The notes: generated by a model not told the origin, from the sequence alone. A stretch of 64,000 bases of DNA from an uncultured Saccharospirillaceae bacterium (GCA_947503895.1 CANNFT010000010.1:62001-126000), one strand, 5' to 3'. Numbered from the stretch's first letter, positions 36,956 through 46,680 are shown. Translations and numbers: made by a program.

Positions 36956-37780
36956 ATGGCTGATAAGCATCCGGTACAAGTGATTGCGGTCACAGGAGGC
37001 AAGGGCGGTGTGGGGAAAAGTAATGTTTCAGTGAATTTAGCCATTGCTCTGGCGGAACTCGGGCGGCGAGTGGTGGTATTGGATGCAGATTTAGGGCTGG
37101 CGAATATCGATGTGCTGTTGGGTATCACGTCAAAAAGTAACATTAGTAATGTTTTGCATGGTGACTGCTCCTTAATGGAAGTCATGGTAAATGGCCCAGG
37201 AGGAATTCGAATTATTCCCGCAGCATCCGGCACACAGGAAATGGCGACGCTTAGCCCGCGGGAACACGCAGGTTTAATTCAAGCGTTCAGTACGATCTCA
37301 GATCAAATGGACATTTTAATTGTGGACACCGCAGCTGGGATTAATGACAGCGTGGTGAGTTTTGTAAAAGCCAGTCAAGAAGTTGTCATCGTCGTCACCG
37401 ATGAGCCCACCAGCATTACGGATGCTTACGCGCTGATTAAGTTATTGAATCGAGAACATGGCGTTTTTCGCTTCCGTGTTTTAGCCAATATGGTGAAGAC
37501 CAGTCAAGACGGCCATAACTTGTTTGCTAAATTATCAAAAGTGACCGATCGTTTTTTGGATGTTGCGATGCAATACATGGGCTGCGTGCCGTTTGACGAT
37601 TCAGTTAAGCGGGCCGTACAGCGTCAGCGTGCGGTTTTGGAGGCTTATCCAAGGTCGAAAGCCGCACTCGCGTTTAAGTCTATGGCGAAAAAAGTGGATA
37701 GCTGGCCGCTGCCTACGGTGCCAAGAGGCAATTTGGAATTTTTTGTGGAAAATCTTTTGTTGTCGACGGCGCGTGGGTAA
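36956..37780 (+). CDS. fleN: Flagellar number regulator FleN (FlhG), MinD-like ATPase
   Basis: The 274-residue P-loop ATPase has the deviant Walker A GGKGGVGKS at 14-22, a Walker B-like VLDADLGLANIDV and 'DILIVDTAAGI'. It is the MinD-like protein that binds FleQ to limit flagellar gene expression and keep a single flagellum. Located 42 nt after flhF and 5 nt before fliA, the standard order. Confidence 0.95.
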   Translation: MADKHPVQVIAVTGGKGGVGKSNVSVNLAIALAELGRRVVVLDADLGLANIDVLLGITSKSNISNVLHGDCSLMEVMVNGPGGIRIIPAASGTQEMATLSPREHAGLIQAFSTISDQMDILIVDTAAGINDSVVSFVKASQEVVIVVTDEPTSITDAYALIKLLNREHGVFRFRVLANMVKTSQDGHNLFAKLSKVTDRFLDVAMQYMGCVPFDDSVKRAVQRQRAVLEAYPRSKAALAFKSMAKKVDSWPLPTVPRGNLEFFVENLLLSTARG

Positions 37781-37785
37781 ACAGT

Positions 37786-38535
37786 ATGCCAACAGGTAAC
37801 GGTTTTGCGATGTACAACGAAGTGCAAAACTTAAGCAGCAATGAGTTGGTAGAAAATTATGCCAGTTTAGTGAAGCGGATAGCGCATCATTTAAAAGGTC
37901 GGCTGCCGCCGTCCGTGCAATTGGATGATCTTATCCAAGCCGGCATGATTGGCTTAATTGAAGCGGCCCGCAAATACGAACCCGCCAAAGGTGCAAGCTT
38001 TGAAACCTACGCCGGTATTCGTATACGAGGTTCCATGCTGGATGAGATACGCAAAGGTGATTGGGTCCCACGGTCTGTTCATAGAAATACCCGCAAGATT
38101 GCAGATGCCATTCGATACGTCGAAAGTCAGACTGGGCGAGATGCCCAAGATCATGAAGTGGCGAGCGCATTGAATATTAGCTTGGATGAATATCATCACA
38201 ATCTTCAAGACAGTACTTCCTCAAGGCTGTTTAGCTTTGACGATATGCTGACGCAAAATGGTGAGCGTGACAGCGACGTCATTGCCGGTGACGAGCCCTC
38301 ACCGTTAGAGGGTTTACAGTCGGATAACTTCAAGCAGCAGCTTGCATTGGCCATCGCCAGTTTGCCTGAGCGAGAGCAACTGGTTCTAGCGTTGTATTAT
38401 GACGAAGAGCTAAACCTAAAAGAAATCGGCAAAGTGCTGGAAGTCAGTGAATCACGCGTGAGCCAGATACACAGTCAGGCCGCGCATCGCTTACGTGCTC
38501 GATTGTCAGAGTGGTTAGATCAAGATGACACTTAG
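37786..38535 (+). CDS. fliA: Flagellar sigma factor sigma-28 FliA
   Basis: The 249-residue sigma factor has region 2 ('QLDDLIQAGMIGLIEAARKY', 'GASFETYAGIRIRGSMLDEI'), region 3, and region 4 ('SLPEREQLVLALYYDEELNLKEIG'-type sequence followed by 'VSESRVSQIHSQA'). It transcribes late flagellar and chemotaxis genes and is held by FlgM, a link to the HsbA module at 21978. ATG 37786 resembles the start of Pseudomonas FliA; ATG 37810 is an alternative. Confidence 0.96.
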   Translation: MPTGNGFAMYNEVQNLSSNELVENYASLVKRIAHHLKGRLPPSVQLDDLIQAGMIGLIEAARKYEPAKGASFETYAGIRIRGSMLDEIRKGDWVPRSVHRNTRKIADAIRYVESQTGRDAQDHEVASALNISLDEYHHNLQDSTSSRLFSFDDMLTQNGERDSDVIAGDEPSPLEGLQSDNFKQQLALAIASLPEREQLVLALYYDEELNLKEIGKVLEVSESRVSQIHSQAAHRLRARLSEWLDQDDT

Positions 38536-38846
38536 TCCCGCAGCTCAATGATGCCGATTGCTGCCGTCATCCTCACCACCTAGGTTTATATGTGTCCGCC
38601 ACGGTCACTGGAGCGAATACGGGTGGCATATCTGAATGGTTTGTACTGGGCAAAATAGGTCAATTTTCACCATTCCAATCGGCTGACTTCGCGGTCAGTC
38701 CCGCATTTCTAGCCATATGACGCGTCCAGCGAGGGTGCGAATGTTAAAAATCCGCCGTTCAACTTTTCCATGCTGGATAACTCCAAATCCATGGCTAGAC
38801 TAACTATTAGGCATACGGGCATTAGCCAGGGCGCTGGGAGGTAGCT
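38536..38846. other. fliA-cheY intergenic region
   Basis: 311 bp without a gene. A short stem CTGAC...GTCAG with the loop TTCGCG lies near 38683-38698 but has no T-run. I found neither a sigma-54 motif nor a recognisable sigma-28 motif (TAAA-N15-GCCGATAA). The downstream end carries the strong ribosome site GGGAGGT (38836-38842) of cheY. Confidence 0.4.
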
Positions 38847-39233
38847 TTGGATAAAAATATGAAAATTCTTGTCGTGGACGATTTCTCCACCATGAGACGC
38901 ATCATTAAAAACCTGCTGAGAGATTTGGGGTTTACCAACACGTCTGAGGCAGATGACGGTAATACCGCGCTACCCATGCTAAAAAGCGGTGACTTTGATT
39001 TTCTGGTGACGGACTGGAATATGCCCGGTATGACAGGCATTGAATTGTTAAAGGCGGTGCGTGAGGACGAACGCTTAAAAGATTTACCCGTACTCATGGT
39101 CACGGCGGAAGCAAAGCGTGACCAAATTGTGGCGGCGGCGCAGGCAGGTGTGAATGGCTATGTGGTCAAACCGTTTACAGCGGCAGTACTAAAAGAAAAG
39201 ATAGAAAAAATATTTGAGCGCGTTGAAGGGTAA
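38847..39233 (+). CDS. cheY: Chemotaxis response regulator CheY (motor system)
   Basis: The 128-residue receiver has 'ILVVDDFSTMRRIIKNLLRD', phospho-acceptor Asp in LVTDWNMPGMTG, Thr in MVTAEA, and Lys in VVKPF, typical of motor-binding CheY. Phosphorylated CheY binds FliM to change rotation. I choose the TTG at 38847 because GGGAGGT sits 5 nt upstream and the resulting MDKNMKIL start is common in relatives. ATG 38859 would leave the ribosome site 17 nt away. Confidence 0.95.
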   Translation: MDKNMKILVVDDFSTMRRIIKNLLRDLGFTNTSEADDGNTALPMLKSGDFDFLVTDWNMPGMTGIELLKAVREDERLKDLPVLMVTAEAKRDQIVAAAQAGVNGYVVKPFTAAVLKEKIEKIFERVEG

Positions 39234-39247
39234 CCAGGACATCTCCT

Positions 39248-40042
39248 ATGGCAGCATTGGAGTTAGACGACTCTAATAGTGAGTTTGATAAGCAGTTCAC
39301 CAATATGGCGAAGGAGCTGCTGGAAAATCTAGAAAAAAAGGATATGGCTGGTGCCGTTACCGTCATACAAGAATTACAAAAAGTTCGCGACCAAAGCTTA
39401 TATAACGAAATAGGGCGACTGACGCGCGCGCTTCACGAATCAATTAAAAATTTCAGATTAGAAACGGCCAATGCGGAAAGCCCTGAAGGAGGCGATTCCG
39501 AATTAGAGCAAGCCAGTCATCGGCTGTCGTATGTAGTGGATATGACTGCAAAGGCTGCCAATAAGACGATGGATAAAGTCGAAGAAAGCATGCCTATTTC
39601 TGAAAATATTGCGGCAGAAGCTTCCGAAATATCCCAGGAATGGAAAAGGTTTTTACGAAAAGAATTAAAACCCGATGAATTTAGAGAATTGGTGAAACGC
39701 GTGTCGAACTTTCTAGATCAAACTGATCAAGGCACCAAACAGCTCAACGCCAATTTATCGGAAATATTACTAGCTCAAGACTTTCAAGATCTAACCGGCC
39801 AAGTGATTAATCGCGTCACTTCGCTGGTGGTCGATGTCGAAAAACGATTGGTCAATTTAGTCGCCATGGCGGGTCAAGTGGATCAAATGACGGGTATTCA
39901 ACACGGCGAAATTAAATCGGATATGGCAGAGAAATTTAATGAAGAGCGCGGTGAGGGACCTCAAATGAAAGCAGAAGAAAGAGAGGACGTGGTAGCCGGG
40001 CAAGATGACGTGGATGATTTGCTGTCGAGTTTAGGTTTTTAG
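39248..40042 (+). CDS. cheZ: CheY-P phosphatase CheZ
   Basis: The 264-residue helical protein has the CheZ catalytic region LAQDFQDLTGQVI (about 178-190, with the conserved Gln) and the C-terminal CheY-binding helix DDLLSSLGF at the very end. It speeds dephosphorylation of CheY. It follows cheY by 14 nt. The N-terminal part is charged and longer than in E. coli (214 residues). Confidence 0.95.
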   Translation: MAALELDDSNSEFDKQFTNMAKELLENLEKKDMAGAVTVIQELQKVRDQSLYNEIGRLTRALHESIKNFRLETANAESPEGGDSELEQASHRLSYVVDMTAKAANKTMDKVEESMPISENIAAEASEISQEWKRFLRKELKPDEFRELVKRVSNFLDQTDQGTKQLNANLSEILLAQDFQDLTGQVINRVTSLVVDVEKRLVNLVAMAGQVDQMTGIQHGEIKSDMAEKFNEERGEGPQMKAEEREDVVAGQDDVDDLLSSLGF

Positions 40043-40177
40043 TGGCGGCACTTTAGAATGCGTCATACGCAAGGTGAAGACAGGTTGTAAACAAAACGGA
40101 AAAAGCGGTCAAAGGAAAATGTATTCCTTGCCGTAATCAGATTGACAAGAAATAAGTTGGTTTCTTTAAAGCCAGCT

Positions 40178-40201
40178 TGCAGGTAAGAATGATCACCTGC
40201 A
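40178..40201 (+). promoter_or_regulatory. Hairpin directly upstream of the cheA ribosome site
   Basis: TGCAGGT (40178-40184) and ACCTGCA (40195-40201) form a perfect 7-bp stem around a 10-nt loop and end at the base of the cheA ribosome site GAGGAG (40202-40208). It may tune translation of cheA relative to cheYZ. No T-run follows, so it is not a terminator. Confidence 0.45.
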
Positions 40202-40215
40202 GAGGAGTAAGTGGA

Positions 40216-42453
40216 ATGAGTCTGGATGCAGATGAAGAGATACTTCAGGATTTTCTGGTAGAAGCCGGTGAAATCCTAGAACTGCTGTCCGAGCAATTGG
40301 TCGACTTGGAAAATCGTCCTGATGATGTTGATTTATTAAACTCAATATTCCGCGGCTTCCATACCGTTAAAGGGGGAGCAGGATTCTTACAGCTCAATCC
40401 ATTGGTAGATTGCTGCCACGTTGCAGAGAACGTATTTGACCTATTACGAAATGGCCAACGGACCGTCAACAGTGACTTAATGGATGTGGTACTCAAAGCA
40501 CTGGACACCGTTAATGAAATGTTTGATTCCGTGCGGGCAGGTGAAATGCCAGCCCCCGCCGATGATGCGCTAATTGCCGCACTGACGCGTTTATCTCGCC
40601 CTGAAAGCGAAGACGAACCGGCGGCGGCAGCACCTCCACCGGCTGCTGAGCCACCTCCTGAACCACCTGCTGCGGAAGCACCACCCGCTCCAGCACCTAC
40701 CCCAGAGGCATCCGGCGAACCGGTTCCAGAGGGGGATATCACCGATGAAGAATTTGAAAACCTTCTGGATTCATTAGCGGAAGAAAAGGCAGCAGGTTCA
40801 GCGCCTGCGGCTTCAGCCGACAGTGAGCCCGCAGCGCCGGCCGCAGCAGGATCGGATGACGAAATTACAGAAGATGAGTTTGAAGCATTATTGGATCAGT
40901 TGCATGGTTCCGGCGGTAAAGCGGCGGCACCTGCGCAACCGGAGGCAGCGGCCCCAGAACCCGAAGCTGCGGCAGAGACACCTGCTGGCGGAGTCGACGA
41001 TGCGATCAGCGAATCAGAATTCGAGGAGCTACTCGATAAATTACACGGCAAAGGAAAAGGGCCTTCCGAAATAACCAGCGAGGACTCAGCCCCGCCGCCC
41101 CCTAAACCAGAAGCCCCAGCACCTGTGGCTTCAGCTCCAAAAGAGGCGCCAAAAGCCGCTGCACCTGCCAGTGGAGGCGGTGGCGCTGCAACGCCGCCCG
41201 CCGCTCCAGCGGCCGCAGCAAAAAAACCGGAACCGCCTGCTGCTGCTGAAGCCACGGTCCGAGTGGACACCAAACGGCTTGATGACATCATGAATATGGT
41301 GGGCGAGTTGGTGTTGGTGCGCAATCGCCTAGTGCGTTTGGGATTAAAGAGCACGGACGAATCCATGGCCAAGGCCGTGGCCAACTTGGACGTTGTCACA
41401 GGCGACCTTCAAACATCGGTTATGAAAACGCGTATGCAACCGATCAAGAAGGTGTTTGGACGCTTCCCACGAGTGGTGCGAGATCTTGCTAGGAATTTGA
41501 AAAAAGAGGTTTCGTTAGAACTGAAAGGTGAAGAAACCGATTTAGATAAAAATCTAGTGGAAGCATTGGCCGACCCACTGGTGCATTTGGTGAGAAATGC
41601 CGTTGACCATGGTATTGAACAACCAGAAGAGCGGGAAGCGTCGGGCAAATCTCGTAATGGTACGGTTATTCTGTCGGCGGAGCAGGAAGGCGATCATATC
41701 CTGCTTTCCATACAAGATGACGGAAAAGGCATGGACCCGGTTAAGTTGCAATCCATCGCGGTAGCAAAAGGTTTAATGGACCAAGATGCGGCAGACCGAT
41801 TAAGTGACAGTGAATCGTTTAATTTAATTTTTGCGCCGGGTTTTTCTACCAAAACGGAAATATCCGATATCTCTGGACGTGGCGTGGGAATGGATGTGGT
41901 GAAAACAAAAATCACCCAATTAAACGGTACATTGAATATCGACTCGGTATTAGGGCGTGGCTCTAAAATCATGATTAAAGTGCCATTGACGTTAGCCATT
42001 ATGCCAACACTGATGGTCATGCTGGCAGACCAAGCTTTTGCATTCCCCTTGGTTAGTGTGAATGAAATATTCCACCTCGACTTAACCAAAACCAATGTCG
42101 TGGATGGGCAAGAAGTTGTTGTGGTTCGAGACAAAGCCATTCCGTTGTTCTACTTAAAACATTGGTTAGTCGATGGTGTGTCGGACATGGCTGTGCGGGA
42201 TGAAAACGGTGAACCTCGTGTAAAAGAGGGGCATGTTGTGGTGGTTTCCGTCGGTACACAGCGCGTGGGATTTGTGGTGGATCAGCTCATTGGGCAAGAA
42301 GAAGTGGTCATAAAACCGCTCGGGAAAATGTTGCAAGGTACACCCGGAATGGCGGGGGCAACCATCACGGGAGATGGTCGAATAGCCTTGATATTAGATG
42401 TTCCGAGCATGTTGCATCATTATGCCAAGCGCGGAAGTTTGATCGCAGCGTGA
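40216..42453 (+). CDS. cheA: Chemotaxis histidine kinase CheA (motor system)
   Basis: The 745-residue kinase has an Hpt domain with His49 (FRGFHTVKGGAG), then a Pro/Ala-rich linker (about 130-350). The linker contains three copies of an acidic motif: ITDEEFENLLDSL, ITEDEFEALLDQL and ISESEFEELLDKL. P3 dimerisation (about 355-410), HATPase (HLVRNAVDHGIE, GRGVGMDVV) and CheW-like domains follow. The linker motifs sit where P2 would bind CheY/CheB and are known from Pseudomonas-type CheA. ATG 40216 with GGAGTAAG upstream is chosen over an upstream in-frame start at 40177. Confidence 0.96.
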   Translation: MSLDADEEILQDFLVEAGEILELLSEQLVDLENRPDDVDLLNSIFRGFHTVKGGAGFLQLNPLVDCCHVAENVFDLLRNGQRTVNSDLMDVVLKALDTVNEMFDSVRAGEMPAPADDALIAALTRLSRPESEDEPAAAAPPPAAEPPPEPPAAEAPPAPAPTPEASGEPVPEGDITDEEFENLLDSLAEEKAAGSAPAASADSEPAAPAAAGSDDEITEDEFEALLDQLHGSGGKAAAPAQPEAAAPEPEAAAETPAGGVDDAISESEFEELLDKLHGKGKGPSEITSEDSAPPPPKPEAPAPVASAPKEAPKAAAPASGGGGAATPPAAPAAAAKKPEPPAAAEATVRVDTKRLDDIMNMVGELVLVRNRLVRLGLKSTDESMAKAVANLDVVTGDLQTSVMKTRMQPIKKVFGRFPRVVRDLARNLKKEVSLELKGEETDLDKNLVEALADPLVHLVRNAVDHGIEQPEEREASGKSRNGTVILSAEQEGDHILLSIQDDGKGMDPVKLQSIAVAKGLMDQDAADRLSDSESFNLIFAPGFSTKTEISDISGRGVGMDVVKTKITQLNGTLNIDSVLGRGSKIMIKVPLTLAIMPTLMVMLADQAFAFPLVSVNEIFHLDLTKTNVVDGQEVVVVRDKAIPLFYLKHWLVDGVSDMAVRDENGEPRVKEGHVVVVSVGTQRVGFVVDQLIGQEEVVIKPLGKMLQGTPGMAGATITGDGRIALILDVPSMLHHYAKRGSLIAA

Positions 42454-42531
42454 GCAGGGTCAATTGAAATTAAGCGTGCTTTTATAAAGTTAATTTGACG
42501 CTCAGCTCTGGTTTCCTGTATTGCTCTACCG

Positions 42532-42551
42532 CCTGCAGTCGTGCAGGTTTT
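42532..42551 (+). terminator. Weak terminator-like hairpin between cheA and cheB
   Basis: CCTGCA (42532-42537) and TGCAGG (42542-42547) form a 6-bp stem with a GTCG loop followed by TTTT. The T-run is short, so partial termination at most is expected. The 289-bp gap it lies in also holds a dispersed repeat. Confidence 0.45.
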
Positions 42552-42598
42552 CTGTAGCGCGACAGAGCTTGCTCTACGGGGACGCCAATTTCAGTAAT

Positions 42599-42680
42599 GT
42601 GCTTTTTTGATTTAACCCGTTAGATTTTAATAGCACGCCTAGAATTTGAAAAGACTGCTCGGCCAGAGCTTACAGTGACG
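42599..42680 (+). repeat. Dispersed repeat, plus-oriented copy (between cheA and cheB)
   Basis: The first 27 nt (42599-42625, containing TTTTTTGATTTAACCCGTTA) are the exact reverse complement of 50569-50595. Weaker similarity continues downstream (CACGCCT, TTTGAAAA, GGCCAGAG). The element is about 80-90 bp long, non-coding and intergenic at both sites, so it is probably a short interspersed repeat rather than a conserved regulatory site. Confidence 0.7.
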
Positions 42681-42742
42681 TTATAGATATGCCCTTAAGT
42701 GGTCATTAAACCGGTCGACGATGGAAAAACGGGGTAACTACA

Positions 42743-43963
42743 GTGATCAAACTCCTGGTCGTGGATGATTCTGGTTTTTTTCAAAAACGTATCGCGGAAA
42801 TACTCAAACCTGAACCCAGTATTAAAATTATTGGTTTTGCCAATAATGGTAAAGAAGCCATAGAAAAAGTCCAATCGCTGTCTCCCGACGTCATTACCCT
42901 CGATTACGAAATGCCTGTTATGGACGGGTTAACAGCATTACGTAATATCATGAAGATAAAGCCGACACCGGTATTAATGTTTTCATCTTTAACGTATGAC
43001 GGCGCGAGGGTCACACTGGATGCATTGGATGCAGGTGCAGTGGATTTTTTGCCAAAGAATTTTGAAGACCTTCAGCGCGGTGGTCAAAAAATACAATTAC
43101 TCCTCACCGATAAAATAAAATCGGTGGCTACTCAGTACAATCGCAGTGCGGGTCAATCTGCCTTGGCGTCTTCGCTTTCTGCCCCCGCGCCTAGTCCGCC
43201 TGTTGCCGAATCGCCTGCTCGCAGTACGACGGATTCGACTTCGAGTATCGCGAAAAAGAGTGCAAGTGAAACGGCGGCGTCGACACCCACCACGGCAAGG
43301 CGATCCACTGTTACCCCGCGTGCTAAAACGGCTTCACTTACGGAGCTTAGCCCCTCCGCAACACCCATCAAAAAATCGGCGGGTATAAACAAGAAACTGA
43401 CTGGTCCCGTGGATATTGTATTAATTGGCACCTCGACGGGTGGGCCCGTTGCCCTGCAAAAAGTGCTAACGCCTTTGCCAAGCAGTTTTTCAAAACCCAT
43501 TATTCTGGTGCAACATATGCCGGCAACCTTCACCGCAGCATTTGCGGAACGCTTAAATAACATTTGCGGAATAAGTGTTAAATTAGCGGAAGATGGAGAC
43601 GCATTGAGACCTGGGTTGGCATTATTGGCGCCGGGTGGAAAGCAATTAATGGTTGAACGAAATAAAGTTCGAGTCATTGATGGCGATGAGCGATTAAATT
43701 ACAAACCGAGTGTGGACATCGCGTTTGCTTCCGCTGCCAAACATTATCCCGGCCGCGCGTTAGCCATCGTTTTAACGGGCATGGGAGCAGATGGAAAAGA
43801 AGGTGCGCGCTTACTCAAAGAGACGGGGAGCAGTGTTTGGGCGCAAGATGAAGAAACAAGTGTTATCTATGGCATGCCAATGGCAATCGCAAAAGCCAAT
43901 TTGGCCGATGCGATTTTACCGTTACAAGATATCGCCGTAAAAATGGTTAATGAGGTGAAATAA
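42743..43963 (+). CDS. cheB: Chemotaxis protein-glutamate methylesterase CheB (motor system)
   Basis: The 406-residue protein has a receiver domain (VVDDSGFFQKRI; phospho-acceptor in TLDYEMPVMDG), a long Ser/Thr/Ala/Pro-rich linker (about 140-215), and a methylesterase domain with the catalytic Ser in IGTSTGGPVAL, His in VQHMPATF and Asp in GMGADGKEG. The linker is longer than in the other CheB at 20553. Start is GTG 42743, preceded by GGGGTAA. The stop codon overlaps the motC start region by 1 nt. Confidence 0.95.
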   Translation: MIKLLVVDDSGFFQKRIAEILKPEPSIKIIGFANNGKEAIEKVQSLSPDVITLDYEMPVMDGLTALRNIMKIKPTPVLMFSSLTYDGARVTLDALDAGAVDFLPKNFEDLQRGGQKIQLLLTDKIKSVATQYNRSAGQSALASSLSAPAPSPPVAESPARSTTDSTSSIAKKSASETAASTPTTARRSTVTPRAKTASLTELSPSATPIKKSAGINKKLTGPVDIVLIGTSTGGPVALQKVLTPLPSSFSKPIILVQHMPATFTAAFAERLNNICGISVKLAEDGDALRPGLALLAPGGKQLMVERNKVRVIDGDERLNYKPSVDIAFASAAKHYPGRALAIVLTGMGADGKEGARLLKETGSSVWAQDEETSVIYGMPMAIAKANLADAILPLQDIAVKMVNEVK

Positions 43964-44712
43964 TGGATTGGTTAAGCCTAGCAGGGATTATGCTGGGCGT
44001 GTTTGCCATTGTATTTGGTAACTTTTTAGAAGGTGGAACCTTTGCTGCGCTGATCAATATTCCTGCGGCCATTATTGTATTTGGTGGCACATTCGCAGCG
44101 GTGTTAGTGCAGACCCCTTATGTGGTGATCAAAGATTTTCTCGTACGTGCATTTTGGCTTTTTTTCCCGCCTAAATATTCCCTTGAAGATTTACTTGAAG
44201 ATTTATGTCAATGGGCTCAAGCCGCGCGTCGAGAAGGGTTTATTGCACTGGAGCAAATTGCGAAGATTGAACATTCTTTGTTGGCGAGGAAGGGGTTGCA
44301 TTTGTTGGCGGATGGCCAAGGGCCAGAAGCGATTCGAGCCAGTCTTGAATTAGATATGTATAAGCAAGAAGACAGAGGGCTGCAAAGTGCTCACGTTTTT
44401 GACAGTTTAGGGGGTTACGCGCCCACGATCGGAATCATTGGTGCCATTCTTGGTTTAATGCAAGCACTCGGGACGTTGCAAAACCCTGAAGCAATCGGGC
44501 CAGGTATTGCAACGGCATTTGTTGCCACCGTGTACGGATTGGCGAGTGCAAACTTTATCTTTTTACCACTCGGACAACGTATGAAACATTTGGTTAAAAA
44601 TGAATATTTGTTTAACGAGTTAACGATCGAAGGGCTGGTCGCCATCGCAGAAGGTGAGCACCCTAACTCGATTCGCTATCGGTATGAAGTATTGCGACGG
44701 GCAGAAAATTAA
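43963..44712 (+). CDS. motC: Flagellar stator protein MotC (MotA/PomA family)
   Basis: The 249-residue protein has four membrane helices (about 2-20, 28-50, 150-170, 182-203), a cytoplasmic loop between helices 2 and 3 that contacts FliG, and the conserved 'GGYAPTIGIIGAILGLMQAL' core of MotA-family channels. With MotD it forms an ion-driven stator. It overlaps cheB by 1 nt. In Pseudomonas the MotCD stator is encoded at the same place. Confidence 0.93.
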   Translation: MDWLSLAGIMLGVFAIVFGNFLEGGTFAALINIPAAIIVFGGTFAAVLVQTPYVVIKDFLVRAFWLFFPPKYSLEDLLEDLCQWAQAARREGFIALEQIAKIEHSLLARKGLHLLADGQGPEAIRASLELDMYKQEDRGLQSAHVFDSLGGYAPTIGIIGAILGLMQALGTLQNPEAIGPGIATAFVATVYGLASANFIFLPLGQRMKHLVKNEYLFNELTIEGLVAIAEGEHPNSIRYRYEVLRRAEN

Positions 44713-44853
44713 CCTCTTTTCGAGCCCTTGCTCATTTTAAAAAACGGTCATCAGAGACGCAGAGTACTAAAACATTTCATGGATGTTGAAATATTTAAAG
44801 GGCATTCGTCCTTGTGTTTTCATGAAAGCGCGTTGTATTAACAGGAGTGAATC

Positions 44854-45627
44854 GTGGCTCGTCGACATAAACCACCCGAATCGGCTCATGCCATGCGTTG
44901 GATGGTATCTTACGCAGACTTTATCACACTGTTATTTGCATTTTTTGTCGTGATGTATGCAATATCTTCCGTCAATAATAAAAAATTTGATCAGGTGACT
45001 GAGGTATTGAGTGGTATTTTTGAACAGGCTCCGAAATCTTGGCAGCCGATACAATTAGAAGCCATATTTAATACCGTGGTACGCCAGTCTGGCTCAGCAC
45101 CACAAGATGTTTCGCCCATCGCAGAAAACACAGAACGAGCAATGGCGGATTTAATCGCTGAGCTTGAAACACTGGCGGAAAGTGAAAGTCTACATTTATT
45201 TGGCGACAGCCGGTGGATTCAACTCGAAGTACCGGCGGATAAAATTTTTAACAAACACCGTCTCACGATGTCTGCTAGCGGTGAAGCCCTCATAAATAAA
45301 TTGGCAAAAAAATTCACTCTATTTGGAAACCCTATAAATGTAGAGGTGTTTGCCGATGAACCTATTTCCCGCAATGCTGATTTAACCGATCCTTGGGAAT
45401 TAACGGCGGTGCAAGCAGCACATCTAGTGCAGTTACTGATTCTTGAAAATGTTAAACCCAGTCGGCTGGCGGCAGTTGGTTATGGCCAGTATCAGCCAAT
45501 TGCTACGAATGATGACGAAGAAGGACGCGCTCTCAATCGGCGGGTTGTTTTTTTAATTGACAGTGCAGGCAAGCAGCGTGAGCGAATTAAAATTGTGACG
45601 AAACGTCATTTATCTGCTATGCCTTAA
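44854..45627 (+). CDS. motD: Flagellar stator protein MotD (MotB family, OmpA-like)
   Basis: The 257-residue protein has one membrane helix (about 18-38, 'YADFITLLFAFFVVMYAIS', with the ion-binding Asp in YADF) and a C-terminal OmpA-type peptidoglycan-binding domain ('LAAVGYGQYQPIATNDDEEG', ALNRRVVF). It anchors the stator to the cell wall. Start is GTG 44854 after AGGAG. The 141-bp gap from motC carries no clear terminator. Confidence 0.94.
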   Translation: MARRHKPPESAHAMRWMVSYADFITLLFAFFVVMYAISSVNNKKFDQVTEVLSGIFEQAPKSWQPIQLEAIFNTVVRQSGSAPQDVSPIAENTERAMADLIAELETLAESESLHLFGDSRWIQLEVPADKIFNKHRLTMSASGEALINKLAKKFTLFGNPINVEVFADEPISRNADLTDPWELTAVQAAHLVQLLILENVKPSRLAAVGYGQYQPIATNDDEEGRALNRRVVFLIDSAGKQRERIKIVTKRHLSAMP

Positions 45628-45897
45628 TGAGGGGTTATGCGCATTTTGTAAATTTTCGGTCTAAAGGTACCGGCTCTCACGATAAAAGAACACGCTGGCG
45701 TGAGATAGACATGGCCAGCTGAATTGCCCGATGAGCGATTCATATGAGACATAAAAATATACGAACCAGAAGTGGCAAGAATTTACTGGTGCAGCATGGA
45801 CAGTGATTGAATGACACTAGAAAAACCATTGATCCATGTAGGCAACATTCAGCAATCGAATATTTGCTGACGAGTTATTACTGACAAGGAGCACTGC

Positions 45898-46680
45898 GTG
45901 CACGTTTGGGCCATTGCAAATCAAAAGGGCGGAGTGGGCAAAACCACTACCGCTGTTTGCTTAGCCGGATTGCTAAAAGAGCAAGGGCACAACGTGCTAA
46001 TGGTCGACCTAGATCCTCATGGGTCAATGACCAGTTACTTTAAATACGACCCCGATGATATTGAAGTCAGTACATTCGATTTATTTATGCATGAAGGACG
46101 TGTGCCGGATGATCTTCCATCCAAAATTATTTTAAATACCACGGAATCTGGCATTGACTTATTTCCGGCCAGCACCTCATTGGCGACGTTAGAGCGTAAA
46201 GTCAGTAGTCAGGGGGGGATGGGGTTAGTGATTTCCAAGGCATTGGCAAAACTGTGGGATCAATATCAATACGTGTTAATTGATACACCGCCTATTCTCG
46301 GTGTGCTGATGATTAATGCTCTAGCAGCCGCTCAGCGCTTATTGATTCCGGTACAAACTGAATTTTTAGCCGTGAAAGGTTTAGAAAGAATGACGCACAC
46401 ATTGGGAATGGTCATGCAATCTACTAAAAAGCAATTGCCGTTTACCATACTCCCGACTTTATTTGACCGTCGAACTCAAGCTTCAGTACATGCCTTAAAA
46501 CAAATTCGAGATTTGTATGGTGAGCAAGTCTTTCGTGAAACGATTCCCGTAGACACAAAGTTTCGTGATGCCAGCGAATACGCAAAATTTCCATCGCAGA
46601 TGGACCCAGATTCCAGAGGTGTTCGCGTATATCGACACGTGCTTGAAGAATTACTTAAAGAAGCCGCAAACGCTGCGTGA
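45898..46680 (+). CDS. parC: ParA-like ATPase ParC, polar chemosensory array positioning
   Basis: The 260-residue ParA/Soj-type ATPase has the deviant Walker A QKGGVGKTT (about 9-17), 'VLMVDLDPHGSMTSYF' and 'VLIDTPPILGVL'. In Vibrio and Pseudomonas the ParA homologue encoded between motD and cheW places chemotaxis arrays at the pole with ParP. Start GTG 45898 follows GGAG. The 270-bp gap upstream contains an inverted repeat TCTCACG/CGTGAGA (45675-45705) of unknown role. Confidence 0.88.
   Translation: MHVWAIANQKGGVGKTTTAVCLAGLLKEQGHNVLMVDLDPHGSMTSYFKYDPDDIEVSTFDLFMHEGRVPDDLPSKIILNTTESGIDLFPASTSLATLERKVSSQGGMGLVISKALAKLWDQYQYVLIDTPPILGVLMINALAAAQRLLIPVQTEFLAVKGLERMTHTLGMVMQSTKKQLPFTILPTLFDRRTQASVHALKQIRDLYGEQVFRETIPVDTKFRDASEYAKFPSQMDPDSRGVRVYRHVLEELLKEAANAA

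Noticed and set aside
40245..41399. Long minus-strand frames opposite the cheA linker
   Set aside because: They are shadows of the Pro/Ala-rich, GC-rich codons of cheA and have no start context.
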